A stretch of DNA of 64,000 bases. Source: Elymus sibiricus (taxonomy: Eukaryota; Streptophyta; Magnoliopsida; Poales; Poaceae). A program made the position numbers and the translations under genes. Position 1 is the first letter of the stretch. Every line of letters starts with the position of its first letter. This document shows positions 41,983-53,384 of this stretch, piece by piece. The stretch is taken from contig CM077676.1 of assembly GCA_039707655.1 (NCBI GenBank), positions 457,736,379 to 457,800,378 of the forward strand. Reading direction: 5' to 3'. The notes beneath the pieces were generated by a model, which did no database searches, was not told the origin of the DNA, and saw only the letters and a program-made list of their open reading frames with translations.

Positions 41983-44900
41983 TCTATTATATACTTAAGA
42001 CAAAAGGCAAACAAGCCATCACGTTCATCCACACAGTTTAAATTATCTCAACCATCAAATCTTTAATATAAACGGCTGAGATTTTAAGATATAGCGTTAC
42101 ATACAAATAATATGTATAGACATGTATTGTGTTGCACAGGACAAGTCACGTACCCTCAATAATTAGCCAGGAAAAAAAAGGCAAAAGCAGTTACGATTTA
42201 TGTATAGGCATATATGTGTTGCACAAGCCAAGTCCATCACGTACACCTATAACAAGCCAGGGTGAAGAAAACAGATATGTACGTGCTAGGAATCATAAAT
42301 TCGGAAGCAGTCACGATACTCAACCTACAACGTAGCAAAATCAATCACGGGCCTAGCTACATGGTGGAAGGAAACTGTAAACCACACCTTTGCATACTCC
42401 GACTAGATTACATTTTCTTTTCCTAGGACTCCGTACACATGCAGATACGAGATAAGCACACCTCCGGGAGGACGAGCGTACTGACGAGGGAAGCATACGT
42501 GCCTGGATGCCTAGCAAATAAAATCATAATAATACAAGGATGCACCTTCAGCTCAAGAAAAAATTCCATCTTTTTGTCCCAGATATGTTTTGGTTCTATT
42601 CGCAGGTCAACCATGGCGCACAGCAATCCCGGCCATCATGTCCGCAGGTTATGCATGACGAAACAGTTGTAGATCAAACAGCCATGCATGTACAATGCCC
42701 GTTGAAGGATCTAGATATGAGAACAACGCCTACAATGGCCAAGCATAAAGCACAAATAAGCTCAAGATGCAATTGTGATCTCGCGCCGACAAAGGCGATG
42801 AATACACATAGGCACCCCGAGTTTACACAATGTTCACAAAGAGTATGCATGGCCATAACCCATCTAGCAAGTCGGCGACAAGGTCTATGACAAGTTGGTA
42901 CGGCGACATCGATCTAGCAAGGATCGATAGTGTCGAAAGGCCTCGACACAGGGACCTTGAGACTAAGGTAGGTTCCAATGAAATATATATTGTTCTAATA
43001 ATAAATTTATTTATCTTAGATGACTATACATGCATTAGTTAGTAAACCGGGTTATAGGTGAAAGCATGGATGTCTACGCCAGGGTACATTATTACAAGGT
43101 AAACATTAATGAATTTTTAGTATAAGTATATAATGCTTTTAAGTAACATGTGTGCTTCTCGCTAAATGAATTATATGCATACAATTAATTCTCAAAGCAA
43201 CGTGGATTATGTATAAAAATAGCCACAGTGAAATGCGGCTATTTGAGGCCGAAGTTGTACACTCATTATGTTGATTAATCTGAAGTAAATGGACCAATTG
43301 ATTAAATTTAGCAAGTACGTCACCAAAATAAAATACTTTCTGAACATGTACTAACAAGGTAGTAACTGTGCATTCTTTGAAAGTACTCTCCGTAACTAAA
43401 TATAAGATGTTTTTAGCTCCCTTTGAGCTACAAAAACGTCTTATATTTGGTTACAAAGGGAGTACTTTGAACAAAAGGCATCTATGCGATTATTTTTAAT
43501 GAAATTACAATACGGTATGGCCGGCAGTGAAGGAAGTGGTCAAAGAGAACACAAGATTTATTTATGATCTATGTTTAGAATAAATACATCTTCAGAAATA
43601 CTACAAAAATAATGCAGATGGGAGGATAAATGACATCGACAAATGATGAGATTAAGCTTATGGTTTTAAATTGCGAGCGACAGACCTCTAGATCTTTACT
43701 TCAATTAAAAAAATACCGTAATATTTTCCAACAATGTAATACACCTAATGAGGAAAACTCCCAAAACCACGTTTGGTCTATATTTTTTTCATAAAATCTA
43801 ATGATATGTGAAACATGATACATCGGGAAATAATATCATATAAAAAATTATAATACGTGATTAATGTGTTCTAAATTTTCATGTAAATATACAATAAATA
43901 TTTGGATTGAGCAAGAAGCATATCATTATGAATGATAATAATTTCAGAAATATACTAGGGACCATCTCAAAATTTAAAATAATTGGGATAACAACATGAG
44001 CCAAATATGAAGTTGTTATCCGTTTACACGGAAGTCAAGCCAAAAAAATTACATGCAAGATAATGCTTTTTAAATGGGATATGAGGACATGTGGAATTAA
44101 AAATTGAAAGGACTATCCAATTTGATTTCTATTTTTTTAAACTAATTTGATTTCTATTTGGTAGCACTAATATGCACTAAAGAAGAACCACTGTTAATAT
44201 ATAATTCCTCGGGGTCAGATGTACCAACAATTCAAAGAAAATAGGTCACTTAGAAGTGCAAACATGCTTGCACTCAGTACTACAAAAAGTGGATGGTGAA
44301 TTAGAATAGAGATAAGCGTGGGCATGCACAGTTTAACTCACTCTTGGAGTCCATGTTAGCTGGTACTGAATGAGAATTGTTAAACTAGGAAGAATCAAAT
44401 TATGTGCATGCATGGAAATACCACAGAAGACATGCATCACATCAGATAATAATAACAAGATATGGCCAATGCTCAAGTGAGCATATTATATGGAGGAAAA
44501 AGGGTAACAAAACACGTAATATTACCAAAAGATACAAAACAATAATTTTACCAAAAGCTTACAAGTCGGTGAGAAAGTACATGTTATGACGAGAATGACC
44601 ATGCTATGTGTAGAGGAAGAGAAAACAAACATTAAGCAGACGCCATCTTGGTCAATTTAATTCTCGATAGAAAATTATCAAACTACAAGCGAGACGATTA
44701 ACACTAAGGGGTGAGGAGTGTGCGAGAGAAGGGTGTACATTAGCAAGAAATACAATGATTCTGCATGGCAGGCTACATACGTCGGATTTTCATTGTTACG
44801 CAAGAAAGTCAATACCAAGAAAAGTCACAAAAAATATCAAATAGGTTCAATATGATGTATTTGTGATGTTCCATCATATGTAATTTAAAATGTCTATCTA

Positions 44901-45003
44901 ATAGTAAACCAACAGGTAAATGTGAACATAGTAAATATGTAAAAACACAAGGAACACAATACATCAAAATCTAGCCATGCAAATGTGCGGGTCGCACTAC
45001 TAG
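41983..45003 (+). mobile_element. Non-autonomous Helitron
   Basis: Begins TCTATTATATACTTAAGAC and ends CTAG, with a perfect hairpin GTGCG-GGT-CGCAC (44984-44996) just before the end. It was inserted exactly between A and T of the SINE tail, with no target duplication: the uninterrupted sites at 39224 and 56540 read AAAAAATTAAG. These are the defining marks of Helitrons. 3021 bp with no Rep/helicase gene. I found no clear captured gene; the ORFs near 42439-42890 (up to 116 codons) are unrecognised and could be exon fragments. Confidence 0.9.
43386..43462. mobile_element. Stowaway-type (Tc1/mariner) MITE inside the Helitron
   Basis: 77 bp, nearly a complete palindrome: CTCTCCGTAACTAAATATAA faces TTATATTTGGTTACAAAGGGAG, flanked by TA on both sides. 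Confidence 0.8.
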
Positions 45004-45414
45004 TTAAGAATAAAGTGCATCTTATTGCAACATACGTTTGCTCAATATATATTTTTCAATACAGATTATTGTCCCATTCATACAGAAAAGTCATCACTAC
45101 AAGTTGCTTTGGATCTGCGAGTTATATATAGGTATCACTGTCGATTCATAGGAAATAATGCATCGTTGTGCGGTTTTAGAAAGAATTGAAGTCATACTCA
45201 AGAATCAATGCCAGTTCTTTTTAAAGAATTGGCAGTGATCAGGCTTGTGGAAAATACGTAGAATCCTTTGACGTCCCGACCGCAGCCGCATGTCCCAACC
45301 CCTAGTGTGCTATCTTGCCTGTCTCTAGTAGCGTGATTCTGTCTAAGCCAATACCTTTTGAGATTTCTTCCCTAGTTATCTTGGCAGCAGCGTGATTTGC
45401 CTTGCCCATTAGCA

Positions 45415-47101
45415 ATGGCGCCATCGTGTTCTCTTTATCTTCTCGTGTCTCTTTTCGTTATCAAAGTTACATTACGGCTTCCAGCTTCCACCAGAGCGCA
45501 ACCGCCCCCGCGTTGTCCGGACGGGCGGCACGGACGGCTCTCGATCCAGCTTCTCTGGGACCTCCCCACCTCTATCGCTTCCCTCGCCGCCACCGGACCA
45601 CGCTGTCGGGCAAAGCCTGTGTTGCTGACGGCGGCGGCGAGGTTCCGGGCGATGGCTTCGACGCAAGGCGCTCAAGGGCGCGTGAGGCGATCGGCGACTC
45701 AACAGCGATCTTCTTGCAATGGCGGAAGGCTAGTGTGACTAAGCATGGACATGCACTGGCGGATGGCAAGCGATCTGTGTGCATAGATATGCAACGGTGG
45801 ATGCCTAGAGCGATCTGCGACTGGCCGGCATGGTGACTGCTTGGGAACGGCCTGGGTAGAGATGACCATCCATCCTCCAGCAGCCTGCGGTCAAGGTCGT
45901 GTAGGTTCGGAGCGAAGCTTCCACCGGCGCACTGCTACTACGGCTGTCCAGTTAGTAGAGCACGGCGGCACCGGTGATAAGGTTCATCTGCCTTCTTTGG
46001 TGCACTGCGTCCAAGGGCGACCAAAGACGCTCACCGTTGTTGCCGTTGGTAGATCACAAGGCCAAAGGTGGTTTGGTCCGATCGATGCCAGGGGGCCTTT
46101 TCCGTCATGATCTTTGCGGCACTGTCCGGCCACTCGAGCGGCAGATTGTGGTGGCCACTCAAGGGTCTTCATGAGAGTTTTTCTCTTCAGATCTGATGGC
46201 TGCTGCCAGCGGCTCGCACTGCCGAGGTTTCGTGGTGCAACCGGAAGGCTCCTTTGGGAGTTTCGGTGGCTGTCAATCTGGCCGGTTTGCATTCAGCGGT
46301 GAGATGAATCTATGGACGACGACTTGACGCAGAGGATACGGTTGTGCAATGGTGGTCGTGCCGACGTCACGTAAAGACTATGCCACACTTGTACCTGCTG
46401 GGATCGAGGAAAGTGGTGGTGACATCATGATGACTTCGATTTGGTGGTGCTTCTCGAGTACCCGGTCTCGAGTTCCGGGGTGAAAAACCTAGGTCTGGCC
46501 TGAATTGGTTATACCTGGCGATGGCGATGTTTTTGCGTTGTTACCTTGATGAAGGCATTGATCGGATGTGTTTGGACTTGTTCTTCAGGGTGGAAACGTG
46601 TGGTCTTTGTTGGTTGGATCCAATGACGGCGACGTTTGAGCATCGTTTCCTTCCTGAAGGCGTTGCTGTTAAAGAAACTTTCTTGTTGTCCTTGTAGTGT
46701 CAAGAGATGGTTGGTGTGGATATGGTCGTTGATGTAGTTTATAGACCGTTGTTTTGATCGTTTTCGAGTATTTTTTTTCTTTTTCGTCGCTTACGCATAG
46801 ATCTGGTCTTGTATGACTTTGCTCTTTGCATGCGTTTTTGATCTTTTGCATGTGTGCGTTAGTGTTGGTTGTGTGCATCCTGGTTATACAGAGGCCGGAT
46901 GTATGCTCATTGTGTTTCTATCCCCTTGATGCTTCACTCCTTTGTCTTAAAATCATAGTTACCTTACAGAAAGCAAAGGGGGGATTGGGAACCTTGCATG
47001 CATGCATGGCAATATGGCCTCCGCATGGTAGGCGCCGAGATAGATCCGCCTCGTGGCAAGAGCAACCAAGCCATGTGTTGATCGAGCCCATGTTGACATG
47101 A
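45415..47101 (+). pseudogene. Small putative secreted-protein gene, unit E, interrupted by a retroelement
   Basis: The first 61 bases encode MAPSCSLYLLVSLFVIK, a typical signal-peptide pattern. The frame is broken by a 1481-bp insertion at 45476 and continues at 46968. Counting one copy of the 11-bp duplication, the two parts together are 195 bases, exactly 65 codons including the stop TGA at 47099-47101. The mature part would be short and basic, with one Cys, a WPPHGRRRDR-like stretch and no domain that I know. The exact frame preservation across the insertion supports a former coding exon, though 64 residues is short enough for chance. Confidence 0.45.
45476..46956 (+). mobile_element. Retroelement insertion of 1.48 kb, probably non-LTR, unit E
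   Basis: Flanked by an 11-bp duplication AGTTAC(A/C)TTAC (45465-45475 and 46957-46967). The 5' part is GC-rich. The 3' part (AGGCCGGATGTATGCTCATTG and CCCCTTGATGCTTCAC) resembles 3' ends that I associate with grass non-LTR elements. No LTRs and no inverted repeats. There is no clear poly(A) tail, so the class is uncertain. ORFs inside are short and unrecognised. It is present at the same site in units F and G. Confidence 0.6.
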
Positions 47102-47226
47102 TAAACAAGAGAAAGAATTACCACTACTAATCCTTTTATGCACTTGTAGGATACTGTTGCACTGCAGTGTGTCGTTGGGTAGTGAAACCATGTATGGGGC
47201 TATAGCTGTGGCCATGGGAACCAGAT

Positions 47227-47520
47227 GAGAGCATGGTTAATAGTATAGCCAACTGTTGGCTATATGATGTTGCCATGTCATATATAGTCATCACTTACAG
47301 TCACTTATACAACAAGGTAAGCTACAAGCATGGCTATAAGTGTACTATTTTTTCACCTTCTCTCTATCTCTTTCTTCATATTTATTACATTTGCCTAGCA
47401 GTACACATATAGCAAGGCTCTTGCATGAGATTCCACTCCCACCATTTTTCATGTCTCTCTTCTCCATGTAGGCAAAAGTGCCATGTAAGCGGCTATAAGA
47501 CCATTATTATACTTGCTCTG
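47227..47520. mobile_element. MITE-like repeat, unit E
   Basis: Starts GAGAGCATGGTTAATAGTAT and ends TTATACTTGCTCTG. The ends are imperfect inverted repeats and the interior is AT-rich. The class (hAT, Harbinger or Mutator) cannot be decided, since the target duplication is unclear. Confidence 0.55.
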
Positions 47521-47614
47521 AGAGAATCCAATGCACAAGGGTTTCTTCCTTTTTGCAGGTATCCTGCCTGGTGACAGCGCGAGGGTCTTCTCGTAGCACT
47601 GCCGTTCAAGGCGC

Positions 47615-47830
47615 AGGGCTCGTGAGACGGCGGAGGCGCTGGCGGCGATCGTCAAGTCCGAGGAGGTGCCCCGGGGAAAGCGCACGCCAGGGGCTTGGAG
47701 GGCCGCGCTACCTCCTCGTGCCGTGCGACACATCATTGAGCGGGTTCTCACACCCAGGATGGCATTGAAAGCGCGGGAGTGGGAGCTGGCGTGGAGCATG
47801 GAAGGAGGGGCACGGTGCTACTCAGGCTAG
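47615..47830 (+). pseudogene. Unrecognised small ORF, unit E, start codon lost
   Basis: The full 72-codon frame to TAG is open, but ATG reads AGG. Near the end EPSWNKE reads ELAWSME. Confidence 0.4.
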
Positions 47831-47934
47831 AACTCAAGTTCGGGTCCGGCAGAAGCAGGAGGAGAAGGAGCTGCTATTGGGCTGTCTTGCTAGGCCGCTA
47901 CGGCGGAACTAGCCGCAACTAAAGAAAAACTGAG

Positions 47935-48708
47935 AAAATGAATTCAAACAAAAATTTGAATTCAAACAACAAAACAACAATGCAACAACATGAATGAAGC
48001 CATAGACACCTATTTTCAAAAAGGTTTAATTGCGTAACGAAATTTGAATACAAACATTAAAAGTGCTAACAAATTTTACTAACTGCAAAAACTTGGAAGA
48101 TTAGTGTGTTACACCTCTCTAAACCATAGAATAAATATACTATTTAATTTATTTTGAAACTTAAATATTTTTGTTACTGCAAAATAACTTTTATGATTTT
48201 ATTTACTAATTAATATTAAATTATGAATATTTCTTATTTATTATAACATTTTTAACATATTCATTATATGACTACACTCATTGAAATATGACACTCATTT
48301 AAGCATATGTAGATTCATCACACACAATCATATATGAGTGAACTATAGTGTAGATACACTGAATAGCTTGAATGCATGGCAAACAATATCAAAATGCCTT
48401 GCTTTATTCAACTGATACTAGCCTTTAATATTATGAGGCATACAAGATACAGCAAGCCACTCATCGAAAAAGAATAAAAAACATAATTCATTATTCCATT
48501 GTCAAATAGTACACTCATTGAAATATTTGTAGATTCATCACACTAATACATATATGAGTAAACAATATAATTCAGGCATGCCCACATGGACTACATAGCA
48601 TTATTAATGCATGGCGACCGATATCACACTCGCTCACTTTGTTCAATCGATTCTAGCCTTTAATAAGAAAGGCACAAATGATAAAGCCAGCCATGTAAGG
48701 CAGGCTAG
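47935..48708. repeat. AT-rich tail of unit E
   Basis: Colinear with 35150-35925; no gene besides the downstream region of the inhibitor. Confidence 0.5.
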
Positions 48709-48939
48709 CTAGCCAATGTATGGTGCAGGAGGAACAACCACAAATGTATTAGGAACCGGGCCGACGTTGTTGTAAATGATAACGCGTACTTGGTCTTGTG
48801 GAGGTGGGGATGGAGGCTCGCCTGGAGGGAGTACTCGGGCAATTCTGATATTAGGCCTCTCCCGAGAGATGATCTGAACTGCTGCATTTAGTTCAGAACC
48901 AATCAGACCCGGCCACGATTCAGGCACCGGACCAGGCAT
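48709..48939 (-). CDS. Potato type I (CI-2-like) serine protease inhibitor, unit E
   Basis: 76 residues, intact, subtype II: SELNAAVQIISRERPN, loop LPPGEPPSPPPQDQV, strand VRVIIYNNVG, end PPAPYIG. One residue in the RPD motif is Asn instead of Asp. It has the same upstream architecture as unit B, with a longer AAT microsatellite in the predicted untranslated intron (about 49060-49103). Confidence 0.75.
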   Translation of the reverse strand: MPGPVPESWPGLIGSELNAAVQIISRERPNIRIARVLPPGEPPSPPPQDQVRVIIYNNVGPVPNTFVVVPPAPYIG

Positions 48940-49059
48940 GTCTACCCTTATCACGACTCAGCCTAGCCTTCCTCCCTTTCGAAACTGTTAATTAATGACA
49001 AGCATCAATAATTGAGAAATACATAGATAATCAAGACAAACATGCATGGTGTTTTGTTT

Positions 49060-49063
49060 TTAT

Positions 49064-49103
<40 letters not shown>
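49060..49103. repeat. AAT trinucleotide microsatellite, unit E
   Basis: (TAA)n of about 13 units inside the predicted 5' intron of the inhibitor gene. Homologous tracts: 36275-36315, 38385-38425, 41008-41041 and 60598-60651, all of different length. Confidence 0.85.
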
Positions 49104-49753
49104 TGCCATAATAATCTCTGGTATTAACTGATAAAGGGATTGGGAAACATGCTCTAAGCCTAGGAAGATGTCATAACCGAAATCATTATCTGCTAACAAA
49201 ACAAGTAATCAGTCTACTAGAATATTTAATGGAAAATGTATGCAATAATAAAAAAATACATGCCAACCTTTAGGGAAGAAGAGGCTGCTATACCAAACAG
49301 AACCTTAGCTTTTCTCGTGGCGATGATCTTGTGATCAAGGTATGTGTGTGTATAAAGACAAATGTATGAGTGCATTTCCATTTGCGTAGCTTATGCCATG
49401 TCGATTATAACAATGCATGCATTTTGTTCACAGAAGCATCAGCATATGCACTCCTTGTCGAAATTAATGATGTCGATGATAACAATGCATTTATTTGTCT
49501 TCATTAATTAAGAAACATCAGCATATCCACTACTTGTAGAGATTAACGATGTCGAGGACAAGAATCCATGCATTTTACGTGATTGATTAAGAAACATCAG
49601 CTATCCCCTTTCGGTGGGAGTAACGACGCCAATGACACAATAATGCATGCATAAGCGTGTAAGTTGAAATAGCATGTACGTATTTGATCTTAGATGTACG
49701 TATGCAGAGCACCTCCACATAGAAACATGTGTGTTTAAAGTGCATCCTATTGC

Positions 49754-50033
49754 TGCGAACCAACCTGTGGTTGGATGGTTAGAGGGACAGTGGTATCCCC
49801 AGCCCATCAGGGTTCAAGTCCTGGTGTTCACATTATTCCTGAATTTCTTTCAGGATTTCCGGCAATACGCTTTCAGTGGGTGTAGACGTTCCCGTCGACG
49901 ACGAGGCGCCTACGGTGACTTCGTAAATCTCAAGATGATATGCCGGCTCAGTCTCTCGAAGGTGCTCATAGGAGTAGGGTGTGCGTGTGTGCGTTCATAG
50001 GGGTGAGTGTATGAGCGTATATATGAGCCCTTG
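49754..50033 (+). mobile_element. Au-like SINE, unit E, split by an LTR element
   Basis: Left duplication at 49737-49753. The body is interrupted at 50033 by element 2 and continues at 56520-56549, after the duplicated CCTTG, ending in the A-rich tail. The right duplication is at 56550-56566. Confidence 0.85.
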
Positions 50034-51554
50034 TGATACGTCTCCAACGTATCTATAATTTTTGATTGTTCCATGCTGATATATGATCAATCTTGGATGT
50101 TTTACTATGAATTTACAGCAACTTTATATCATTTTTTGGGACTAACCTATTGACATAGTGCCAAGTGCCAGTTGCTGTTTTCTGCCATGTTTTTGATTTA
50201 CAGAAAATCCATATCAAACGGAGTCCAAACGAAGCGAAACCTTTGTGGATTTTTTCTGGGCCAGAAGACAACCGAGGGTCCGAAGAAGTACCGGAGAGGC
50301 GACCCGTGGTGGGCATCACCCACCAGGGCGCGCCCTGATGGGTGATGGCCCCTCGGTACCCCTCTCCACCGCCTCTTTGCTCTTAAATAGTCTAAAATCC
50401 CAGAAACCCTCGCGGAGTCAACGAAAAACAATTCCAGCCGCCGCAAGTTCCAGAACCACCAGATCCAATCTAGACACCATCTCGGAGGGGTTCATCATGT
50501 CCATTGGTGTCTCTCCGATGATGCGTGAGTAGTTCATTGTAGACCTTCGGGTCCGTAGGCAGTAGCTAGATGGCTTTCTCTCTCTCTTTGATCTTCAATA
50601 CAATGGTCTCTCGGAGATCCATATGATGTAACACTTTTTGGCGGTGTGTTTGTTGGGATCCGATGAACTTTGATTTTATGATCGGATCTATCTTTTTATA
50701 TCCATGAAAGTGATTTGAGTTCTTTGATCTCTTATTTGCATGATTTCTTATAGCCTTGTATTTCTTCTTCGAAACTTTGGTTTAGTTAGGCCCACTAGAT
50801 TGATTTTTATTGCCATGGGAAGAGGTGCTCGGTAGTGGGTTCGATCTCGCGGTGTTCTTTCCCAGTGACAGAAGGGGCAGCAAGACACGCGTTGATCGTT
50901 GCTACTAAGGAAAAAAAGATTGTGTCTATTCCTACATGAATAGATCTGATCTACATCATGTCATCGTTCTTATTGCATTACTCCGTTTTTCCATGAACTT
51001 AATACACTAGATGCATGCTGGATAGCGGTCGATGTGTGGAGTAATAGTAGCAGATGCAGGCAGGAGTCGGTCTACTAATTTTGGACGTGATGCCTATATA
51101 TAGATCATTGCCTGGATATCGTCATGATTATTTGAGGTTCTATCAATTGCCCAACAGTAAAAGTTTTCCCACCGTTTGCTATTTTTCTTGAGAGAAGCCA
51201 CTAGTGAATCCTACGGCCCCAGGGGTCTCTTTTCCATCATATTGCTTTCGATCTCTTTTGCTTTTGCTTTTGATCTAAGATTTCAGATCTGAAACTTCAA
51301 CCACTTTGCAACAATTTTCCATCGACATTTCACCTTTCATCTCACCGTTAAGGGCTTGACAACCCCTTGATCGCATTGGGGTGTGGAGATTTGTTTTCTT
51401 GTGTGCAGGTGCTGAACACGTAGTGTTGGGTGAATCTCCTTCTGGTTCGATAACCTTGGTTCTTTGCCGAGGGAAATACTTCTCCGCTTGCTACATCATC
51501 CCTTCCTCTTCAGGGAAGAAACCAACGCGAGCAAGGTGCTTCTAGGAGCCATCA
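50034..51554 (+). repeat. 5' LTR of Athila-like element 2
   Basis: Begins TGATACGTCTCCAACG like element 1 but is otherwise considerably diverged from it. Conserved blocks include CGAAAAACAATTCCAGCCGC (50421 onward) and the ACTAGATGCATGCTGGATAG block at 51005. Confidence 0.9.
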
Positions 51555-51565
51555 AGGAAGATTTC

Positions 51566-51583
51566 TGGCGCCGTTGCCGGGGA
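51566..51583 (+). other. Primer binding site (tRNA-Asp type), element 2
   Basis: TGGCGCCGTTGCCGGGGA, 11 bases after the LTR, identical to 10135-10152. Confidence 0.85.
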
Positions 51584-51808
51584 GACTTCATCAACGTCCA
51601 CCAGGTTCCTAATCACAAATCTCATCTCTTCGCACTTACATTATTCGCCATTTGCCTCTCGTTTTCCTCTCCCCCACTTCACCAATTTGCCTCTCATTTT
51701 CATCTCCCCCACTTCACCAATTTGCTGGTTTTATTCGCCCCTCTTTTTCGTTCGTCGTTTTTCTCGCCAGATCTGTTTTTACGTGCAATCTTGTTTGAAG
51801 TTGTTATC

Positions 51809-52480
51809 ATGGCTGGTTTTGGTATGGAAAAGAGTAAGGAGGGTGAGATTCCTATGGTTGAAATTTCTACCAATCTTGATGCCAAAACTTTTGTGTTGGG
51901 ACATGGAAATGTTATAGGAAAAAGCGTCATCCAAGAATTCTTTAATTGTATTGGAACTGTGCCTCTTGATGATGCCCCTATACTTAAAAAAACTACAAAT
52001 TATGCCGATGCTATTTCTGCTCTTGTTCTTAAACTTGAGAGAAGATTTATTCGCACCCATCCAACTTTGCAAAGATTGTTTTATGAGTTGCCGGTTATAA
52101 AAAACCCTAGAGCTAAGAAAATAGCTACCCTTGTCCTCATGAATGAATTTGATCATATAGCGCGGGAAGCTAGAGAGATCTTTGATTTTAATGGTATGAG
52201 CCATGAGAAACCGGTGATAGATAAGATCCTTTATGATAAAGATCACTTGTGGAGATGTTTGATTCATAATGACCCCATCTTTGATAAGAACACTAAGAAG
52301 GAAGTCCCTCCTTTAAATATTATCCAACAAGTTTTCAATAATGTTAATAGTCAATGTTCTTGGATTGTAGCCAGTAATCAAAAAGGGTTTACGGATGGAC
52401 AACTCACCAATGCTAAAATTTCTATGAGTGACGTATTTCATATTACCTTTGAAAAACTTAGATCCTTGCGTTATGCCTAG
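51809..52480 (+). CDS. Unrecognised 223-residue ORF of element 2
   Basis: Starts MAGFGMEKSKEGEIPMVEIS and ends RSLRYA, with the stop TAG inside the conserved post-ORF block. The in-frame extension upstream to 51464 is LTR sequence, so I use the first internal ATG at 51809. The protein is charged and soluble-looking, with segments such as DAISALVLKLERRFIRTHP and LVLMNEFDHIAREAREIFDF. It has no Gag homology box, zinc knuckle, DxG protease motif or pol motif. It occupies the place where element 1 has Gag. The frame is open without stops although the LTRs are about 2.3% diverged, which hints at selection until recently. Function unknown. Confidence 0.6.
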   Translation: MAGFGMEKSKEGEIPMVEISTNLDAKTFVLGHGNVIGKSVIQEFFNCIGTVPLDDAPILKKTTNYADAISALVLKLERRFIRTHPTLQRLFYELPVIKNPRAKKIATLVLMNEFDHIAREAREIFDFNGMSHEKPVIDKILYDKDHLWRCLIHNDPIFDKNTKKEVPPLNIIQQVFNNVNSQCSWIVASNQKGFTDGQLTNAKISMSDVFHITFEKLRSLRYA

Positions 52481-52522
52481 CTAGGGGCATAAAACGATAG
52501 CGCTTGTTGGGAGGCAACCCAA
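52468..52522 (+). promoter_or_regulatory. Conserved post-ORF block with hairpin (element 2)
   Basis: GCGTTATGCCTAGCTAGGGGC, then AGCGCTTG and the hairpin TTGGG-AGGCAA-CCCAA. Differs from 12408-12462 at only a few positions, while the ORFs in front are unrelated. Confidence 0.6.
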
Positions 52523-53120
52523 TAAATAAAATAAATTTCTTGTTGAAGTTTCTGTTTTGCTTTGTTTTTGCTGTCATGCTACTGGTATGATAGTGTTTTT
52601 TGTGTTTTAATTAGTATTTGTGCCAAGCAATCCCTTTGGGATGATTTGGAAGATGGTATAATTGATGCTGTTTTTAAAACAGAAACTTTTGCGTCCAGTG
52701 CAGGAATTAATTTTCTGTACTGGACCGTGAGAAAATTTGAAATTTTTACACAGTATTTCTGTATGAATTTTCGAAGTTTTCCTAATTTTTCAGAATTTTT
52801 TGAGTTACAGAAGTATTCGAAGTTTTCAGATTGCTACAAACTTTTCTGTTTAAGACAGATTCTGTTTTCTTTGCATTGTTTGCTTGTTTTGATGATTCTG
52901 TGGACTTTTCCGGGGGGTATAAGCCATAGCAAAGTTGGAATACAGTAGATATTATGCAAGAATCAAATATGAATGGGTTTGTGACAGTACCTAAAGTGGT
53001 GATTTGCTTTCTTATACTAACGGATCTCACGGGGTTTTATTAAGTTTTGTGTGATTGAAGTTTTCAAGTTTTTGGTGAGATCTTTATGGATGACGGAATA
53101 CGGAGTGGCAAGAGCCTAAG

Positions 53121-53205
53121 CTTGGGGATGCCCGAGGCACCCCAAGATGATATTTTAAGAAGACTCAAGCGTCTAAGCTTGGGGATGCCCCCGAGTGGCA
53201 TCCCC
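53121..53205 (+). promoter_or_regulatory. Two hairpins repeating the polypurine-tract sequence (element 2)
   Basis: 53121-53146: CTTGGGG/CCCCAAG plus TGCC/GGCA. 53181-53205: GGGGATGCC/GGCATCCCC. The loops differ from element 1 (CCCGAGT against CCGGAA) while the stems are kept. Confidence 0.6.
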
Positions 53206-53384
53206 TCTTTATTCCAACAACCATCGGTATTTTACTTGAAGCTATATTTTTATTCGTCACATGATATGTGTCTTGCTTGGAGCGTCTTGTATGATTTGAG
53301 TTTTTGCTTTTGCTTTAAAGTCATAAATACTTTCTGTACACACCCATGTTGAGAGAGCCAAAGTGGTTATGATTTGTTAGAATG

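Noticed and set aside
42439..42890. Gene captured by the Helitron
   Set aside because: Overlapping ORFs in several frames, no recognisable domain and no splice pattern that I could support; kept only as a point to check.
45397..45738. 113-codon ORF conserved in three units
   Set aside because: It runs from the signal-peptide exon into the inserted retroelement; the conservation is explained by recent tandem duplication.
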